From an uncultured Flavobacterium sp. (GTDB lineage Bacteria; Bacteroidota; Bacteroidia; Flavobacteriales; Flavobacteriaceae), in assembly GCA_946479395.1 (NCBI GenBank), contig CAMLFV010000108.1, positions 1 through 9,037 of the forward strand: a stretch of DNA of 9,037 bases. The letters run 5' to 3'. The translations under genes were made by a program, and so were the position numbers. Below are positions 5,981 to 9,037 of this stretch, piece by piece; positions within the stretch are counted from its first letter, which is position 1; the number at the start of each line of letters is the position of its first letter. A model generated the notes under the pieces. That model was not told where the DNA came from, made no database searches, and saw nothing but the letters and a program-made list of their open reading frames with translations.

Positions 5981-6367
5981 TTCTCGACAAGCTCGAACTG
6001 ACGCACTGTTATTATTCTACCGTCACTTCGAGTAGCGAAATGAAATGGAGCGTATCGAGAAGTTCTATTTATCAAGTTCTCAACAAGCTCGACTACTTTA
6101 TTTATTAGAGTCCTCGTCACTTCGAGTAGCGAAATGAAATGAAGCGTATCGAGAAGTTCTATTTATCAAGTTCTCAACAAGCTCGACTACTTTATTTATT
6201 AGAGTCCTCGTCACTTCGAGTAGCGAAATGAAATGAAGCGTATCGAGAAGTTCTATTTATCAAGTTCTCAACAAGCTCGACTACTTTATTTATTAGAGTC
6301 CTCGTCACTTCGAGTAGCGAAATGAAATGGAGCGTATCGAGAAGTTCTCGACAAACTCGAACTGACG
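5981..6367. repeat. tandem array of a 94-bp flavobacterial intergenic repeat
   Basis: This fills almost all of the 441-bp gap between the mvaD start and the flavoprotein stop; no credible gene lies inside. The block beginning CGTCACTTCGAGTAGCGAAA starts at 6021, 6115, 6209 and 6303, an exact period of 94 bp: three full units and a fourth partial one. The outer copies (1 and 4) read GAAATGGAGCG where the inner copies (2 and 3) read GAAATGAAGCG; otherwise the units appear identical. Each unit also holds a short direct repeat of AAGTTCT and a degenerate copy of the flanking end sequence. A matching end piece (TTCTCGACAAGCTCGAACTG and on) opens the array at 5981-6003 and closes it at 6345-6367. 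The motif resembles palindromic repeats scattered in Flavobacteriaceae genomes. There are no unique spacers, so it is not CRISPR. Confidence 0.95.
6303..6367. repeat. complete 65-bp palindromic element (REP/MITE-like) at the array edge
   Basis: The last copy is a self-contained 65-bp element. Its ends, CGTCACTTCGAG (6303-6314) and CTCGAACTGACG (6356-6367), are inverted repeats matching at 11 of 12 positions. Around 6337-6351 lies a perfect palindrome, TCGAGAA-G-TTCTCGA. This looks like the parental unit from which the 94-bp tandem units derive. Such small palindromes are typically mobilised by REP-associated transposases encoded elsewhere; none is encoded here. Confidence 0.75.
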
Positions 6368-6400
6368 AAACGTTCATTTACCCTTAAGTAATAAAACTAA

Positions 6401-7624
6401 TTAATATTTTGCTGCAATGGCATTCGCTGCCAAAAAACCTGTTGTCCAAGCATTTTGAAAATTAAAGCCGCCGGTAATGGCATCTATATTTAAAATTTCG
6501 CCGGTAAAATACAAATTATCTTGCAATTTGCTTTCCATTGTTTTAAAATTCACTTCTTTCAGGTCAATTCCGCCGGCAGTTACAAATTCGTCTTTAAACG
6601 TGCTTTTTCCGTTTACGTTAAATTCGCTCTGTGTTAACTGTTCTGCCAAATTTACCAACTGTTTTTTAGAAACATCTGCCCAAATTAAATCTTCCGAAAT
6701 CATTGACGCTTTAACCAATTGCTGCCACAAACGATTTATTAAACCATATTGGGCATGCTTAATAATTGTTTTTTTAGGATTACTTTGTTTCAATTGCATT
6801 AATTCTTCCAAAACCTCATCGAAAACAAAATCGTTTGTCCAATTAATTATAATCTTAAACTGATAGTTTTTATCGAACAATTCACGTGCACCCCAAGCCG
6901 AAAGTCTTAAAATTGCCGGTCCGCTCATTCCCCAATGCGTAATCAGTAAAGGTCCGTTTGCTTTTAAGGTTGATCCTTTTACTTTTAACGAAATCATTTC
7001 TGTTGAAACACCCATTAAATCTTTAATTCGATCATCTTTAATATTGAATGTAAATAACGAAGGAACCGGATTTACAATGGAATGATTTACCGTTTTAAGC
7101 AGATCCCAAACTTTAACGTTGCTGCCGGTTGCCATAACCAATTGTTTTGACTGATAAGTATCTTTTGAAGTTTCGATCTTCCAAAAATCATCTTCTTTTA
7201 AAAGTTGCTGAACAATGGTTTGCTTTATGATTTTGATGTTGAAGTTTGCTGCTTCGTTCAAAAAACAATCGATAATAGTTTGGGAATTATCCGATTCCGG
7301 AAAAACGCGTCCGTCTTCTTCAATCTTTAATGACACATCGCGTTCGCTGAACCATTCCATAACATCGCCCGTACAAAAGGCATGAAAAGGACCTTTGAGT
7401 TCCTTTTCGCCTCGGGGATAAAATTTTGCTAAAACATTTGGTATAAAACAGGCGTGCGTTACATTGCAACGACCACCACCCGAAATTTTGACTTTAGATA
7501 GTACTTCGTTGCTTCGTTCTAAAATGGCAATTCGTAAATCCGGGTTTTGTTCTGCCAGATTAATTGCCGTGAAAAAGCCCGAAGCACCACCACCTACAAC
7601 AATAACATCAAAATTGTGCATCAT
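6401..7624 (-). CDS. HI0933/BaiN-family NAD(P)/FAD-dependent oxidoreductase
   Basis: This 407-residue soluble flavoprotein starts with a Rossmann FAD-binding fold: DVIVVGGGASGFFTAINLAE (6-25) with the GxGxxG-type dinucleotide loop and acidic Glu36 (ILER) closing the beta-alpha-beta unit. The family-specific SKVKISGGGRCNVTH lies at 43-57, a second loop MATGSNV at 164-170, and GPLLITHWGMSGPAILRLSA at 224-243. The C-terminal FAD segment runs from about 348 to 402, with TAGGIDL and the conserved GEILNIDAITGGFNFQNAW (375-393). This is the HI0933/YhiN/BaiN group; length matches. Members are commonly annotated as aminoacetone or bile-acid-related oxidoreductases, but the physiological substrate in flavobacteria is unknown. 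Two Met codons open the frame (7624 and 7621), and either could start it. It lies upstream of mvaD on the same strand, separated by the repeat array, so shared transcription is possible but would have to cross the repeats. No clear -7 box was seen upstream. Confidence 0.92.
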   Translation of the reverse strand: MMHNFDVIVVGGGASGFFTAINLAEQNPDLRIAILERSNEVLSKVKISGGGRCNVTHACFIPNVLAKFYPRGEKELKGPFHAFCTGDVMEWFSERDVSLKIEEDGRVFPESDNSQTIIDCFLNEAANFNIKIIKQTIVQQLLKEDDFWKIETSKDTYQSKQLVMATGSNVKVWDLLKTVNHSIVNPVPSLFTFNIKDDRIKDLMGVSTEMISLKVKGSTLKANGPLLITHWGMSGPAILRLSAWGARELFDKNYQFKIIINWTNDFVFDEVLEELMQLKQSNPKKTIIKHAQYGLINRLWQQLVKASMISEDLIWADVSKKQLVNLAEQLTQSEFNVNGKSTFKDEFVTAGGIDLKEVNFKTMESKLQDNLYFTGEILNIDAITGGFNFQNAWTTGFLAANAIAAKY

Positions 7625-7654
7625 TTTCTACAATAATTTTCTACAAAATGTGGA

Positions 7655-7689
7655 TTCTAATAGCATCTAAAGTTCTAATTGCATCTAAA
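7655..7689. repeat. short tandem direct repeat upstream of the flavoprotein gene
   Basis: TTCTAATAGCATCTAAA (7655-7671) is repeated as TTCTAATTGCATCTAAA (7673-7689), 16 of 17 bases matching at an 18-bp period. A separate 10-bp direct repeat, TTTTCTACAA, occurs at 7624-7633 and 7637-7646. Both lie just upstream of the flavoprotein start and could be promoter-region duplications or operators; no function is shown. Confidence 0.6.
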
Positions 7690-7701
7690 TCTTAAATTTA
7701 G

Positions 7702-7731
7702 TTGTTTGGAACGATTTATGCATATAATTTG
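7702..7731 (+). promoter_or_regulatory. candidate promoter of the small lipoprotein gene
   Basis: A TTG at 7702-7704 is followed after 18 bp by TATAATTTG (7723-7731), close to the Bacteroidota TAnnTTTG -7 box but with one extra base between TA and TTTG. The spacing is in the usual 17-23 range. Transcription would start about 30 bp before the ATG at 7767. Inferred from consensus only. Confidence 0.4.
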
Positions 7732-7766
7732 TATCTTGCAAAGATAATGAATCATATTCCCTATAG

Positions 7767-8309
7767 ATGAAATTTATTATGAAATATAAAAGTTTAATTT
7801 TTCTTGTTGCCGTTTTAAGTATTGTATCGTGTAAAACATCTAAAAAAAACACGGTAAAAGATGCCGATAAAAACGAAAAAGACAAGAAAGAATTAGTTAG
7901 AAAAGGCAAAGAAGAAGTTTTTTATACCGAACAGATTAAAAACGATTTTAGATCGGTTACAGAAACTGCTCAGAAGAAATTCCTGGAATCATACAACGCT
8001 ACCGATAAAGAATATTCTATTTTATTTTTTACGCAAGGCTTTACAGGCGAAGAAGTTGTTGTAAAAAATGACGATAACACCCTTTACAAAGGAATGGTTT
8101 TAACAAACAAAAGAACCGGTTTAGCAAAAAACATGCGAATTGTAAACACCGATGTTACCAGTATTTACGACAAAGCTACCAAGAAAACAATTTACATTAA
8201 CACAGATAAGGCACGCAAACATAAGTTTATTTATGTGATGAAAGGCAACGTTGCAGACGACAAACCTTACAAAATTACATTTAGCGATAAGTTGCGACCT
8301 GAAAAATAA
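7767..8309 (+). CDS. small lipoprotein of unknown function
   Basis: This 180-residue exported protein has a clear lipoprotein signal: a Lys-bearing N-terminus, a hydrophobic stretch LIFLVAVLSI, then lipobox IVSC with Cys22 as the predicted lipidation site. A highly charged Lys/Asp/Glu-rich linker follows to about residue 50. The remaining part (51-180) looks like a soluble alpha/beta or beta-rich domain, with segments such as YSILFFTQGFTGEEVVVKND, KTIYINTDKARKHKFIYVMK and YKITFSDKL. I do not recognise the family; the layout is typical of uncharacterised Flavobacteriaceae periplasmic lipoproteins. A second Met at residue 5 (7779) would give an equally good signal peptide and may be the real start. 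It is transcribed alone, divergent from the flavoprotein, and ends 41 bp before a strong terminator shared with the convergent GHMP kinase gene. Confidence 0.8.
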   Translation: MKFIMKYKSLIFLVAVLSIVSCKTSKKNTVKDADKNEKDKKELVRKGKEEVFYTEQIKNDFRSVTETAQKKFLESYNATDKEYSILFFTQGFTGEEVVVKNDDNTLYKGMVLTNKRTGLAKNMRIVNTDVTSIYDKATKKTIYINTDKARKHKFIYVMKGNVADDKPYKITFSDKLRPEK

Positions 8310-8350
8310 ACAACAACCCTATTTAACCTTTTTTCAACAACAAACAACTG

Positions 8351-8379
8351 AAAAAGACATCATTAATTGATGTCTTTTT
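8351..8379. terminator. strong bidirectional intrinsic terminator
   Basis: AAAAAGACATCA (8351-8362) pairs with TGATGTCTTTTT (8368-8379) as a perfect 12-bp stem with a 5-base loop TTAAT. The A-run on one arm and T-run on the other give a U-tail in both directions. It sits between the convergent lipoprotein and GHMP kinase genes; its last base is the first base of the kinase stop codon, so on that side the terminator abuts the coding region directly. Confidence 0.9.
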
Positions 8380-9037
8380 TATAAAATCATATCTATGTAA
8401 GGAATAATAACATTGTAGCCTTTTTCTTTAAAATATTCTGTAGGACTGTGATCTGATACAACCATAACAAAGTCGCCACCCCAGCCGCCAAGGCTTTTTA
8501 TCAATCCGTTGAAATCTGGAAACAATTTTTTTTGAATGGTTGGTGTTTCTAAAATGGCACTTAGATTTTGTTCGTAACTTTTAAAGAAGGATACAAAGGT
8601 TTCTAAATTTTGAATTTGCAATAATTCATCTGTCATTTGTGAAACCTGCTTTATTTCTGCTGATAAATTCTTTTGTTTTTTTCTGAAATTTGCAATAGCA
8701 TCTTTACTGTCGCGCTTTTTGTTCAGATACACAAAATAAATATGATTTTTAAACGGTGGATTGAAATTGACCTGCTCTACAATAGGTTTATTGTTTACTA
8801 TTTGATAAGTTAATGGTGTATTTTTTTGAGCACAAGCAATATCAAACCCACTGCCACCAAACGATTTTTGCAACAATTTAAAAGCATCAATTTGAAACCA
8901 TTGTGCGATATTGTTTATTAAGGTAGATGATGTTCCCAACCCCCAATTTCGTGGAAATGTCAATTTGGTTTCAACCAAAAAGCCGTTATTTTCTAATATG
9001 GAAGGATTCATTAAATGTGCCTGATGCAGAATCTAAA
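8379..9037 (-). pseudogene. GYDIA-family GHMP kinase, N-terminal part beyond the window, in-frame TAG near the edge
   Basis: From an ATG at 9011 the frame encodes 210 residues that match the C-terminal two thirds of a GYDIA-type GHMP kinase. Landmarks are the ATP loop PRNWGLGTSSTL (20-31), the name-giving signature FGGSGFDIACA (51-61, here GFDIA) with its Asp57, and the glycine loop SLGGWGGDFVM (173-183). The N-terminal GKLLxTGEY segment and substrate region, about 100 residues, are missing. Homologous-looking sequence continues upstream of the ATG as ILHQAHL, consistent with a coding continuation, but the codon before that is TAG (9035-9033). The protein as read could not be a full kinase, so the gene is either broken by a nonsense mutation or nearby frameshift, or the TAG is a sequencing error. 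In flavobacteria this kinase is a candidate phosphomevalonate kinase, fitting the other mevalonate genes here; that role is inferred. Family identity is firm; disruption is moderately sure. Confidence 0.7.

Noticed and set aside
5981..6367. Possible CRISPR array
   Set aside because: The 94-bp units are near-identical throughout, with no unique spacers and no cas genes nearby.
6192..6377. A 61-codon minus-strand open frame in the repeat array
   Set aside because: It lies wholly within repeat copies and their flank, and its sequence is just the translated repeat; no separate coding signal.
6477..6863. A 128-codon plus-strand open frame opposite the flavoprotein
   Set aside because: Antisense to conserved flavoprotein sequence; no family resemblance or start signal.
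7685..7909. A 74-codon minus-strand open frame overlapping the lipoprotein start
   Set aside because: It covers the lipoprotein signal-peptide region and its promoter in antisense; low-complexity Phe/Ser-rich translation.

Overview
The window is AT-rich. Its protein families and promoter elements (TAnnTTTG-type -7 boxes rather than E. coli-type boxes, weak or absent Shine-Dalgarno sequences) point to a member of the Flavobacteriaceae (Bacteroidota). Indicators include a mevalonate pathway with a GYDIA-type GHMP kinase, a fused CWC/DUF5522 cysteine-rich protein, a group III truncated globin, a lipoprotein azurin, and a flavobacterial-type intergenic repeat. No species can be named from sequence alone. 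No rRNA, tRNA, CRISPR array, transposase or prophage gene was seen.

Layout, left to right. Positions 1-448 hold the 3' part of a HEAT-like helical-repeat protein (+). A small four-helix membrane protein (505-900, +) runs into the 3' end of a UbiA prenyltransferase (866-1792, -), with a 35-bp convergent overlap. The UbiA gene sits 3 bp downstream of a mevalonate-kinase-like GHMP kinase (1796-2734, -), so the two form a tight operon. Next come a group III truncated hemoglobin (2852-3229, -) and a divergently transcribed azurin lipoprotein (3350-3862, +). They share a 120-bp intergenic region with a central CRP/FNR-type palindrome. A bidirectional terminator separates azurin from a minus-strand run: diphosphomevalonate decarboxylase (4877-5959), a cysteine-rich CWC/DUF5522 protein (4518-4862) and a Crp/Fnr regulator (3919-4505). 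The regulator is broken by a frameshift and an in-frame TAG.

Upstream of the decarboxylase, 5981-6367 is a repeat array with an exact 94-bp period. It ends in a complete 65-bp element with inverted ends. Beyond it lie a HI0933/BaiN-family flavoprotein (6401-7624, -), a divergent small lipoprotein of unknown function (7767-8309, +), a strong bidirectional terminator, and the C-terminal two thirds of a GYDIA-family GHMP kinase (8379 to the window end, -). An in-frame TAG lies near the edge of that last gene.

Two themes link the genes. Three GHMP-superfamily proteins (mevalonate kinase-like, diphosphomevalonate decarboxylase, and GYDIA kinase, possibly the phosphomevalonate kinase) plus a UbiA prenyltransferase describe mevalonate-dependent isoprenoid synthesis and use. 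The second theme is redox and respiration: a globin and a copper protein with mirror-symmetric promoters around one CRP/FNR-like operator, close to a Crp/Fnr gene that is disrupted in this sequence.

The most interesting observations are the symmetric globin/azurin promoter region, the doubly broken regulator, the amber codon in the GYDIA kinase (no intact gene here ends in TAG), and the 94-bp repeat array directly upstream of the decarboxylase gene. I did not find clear evidence of a wholly new multi-gene system.
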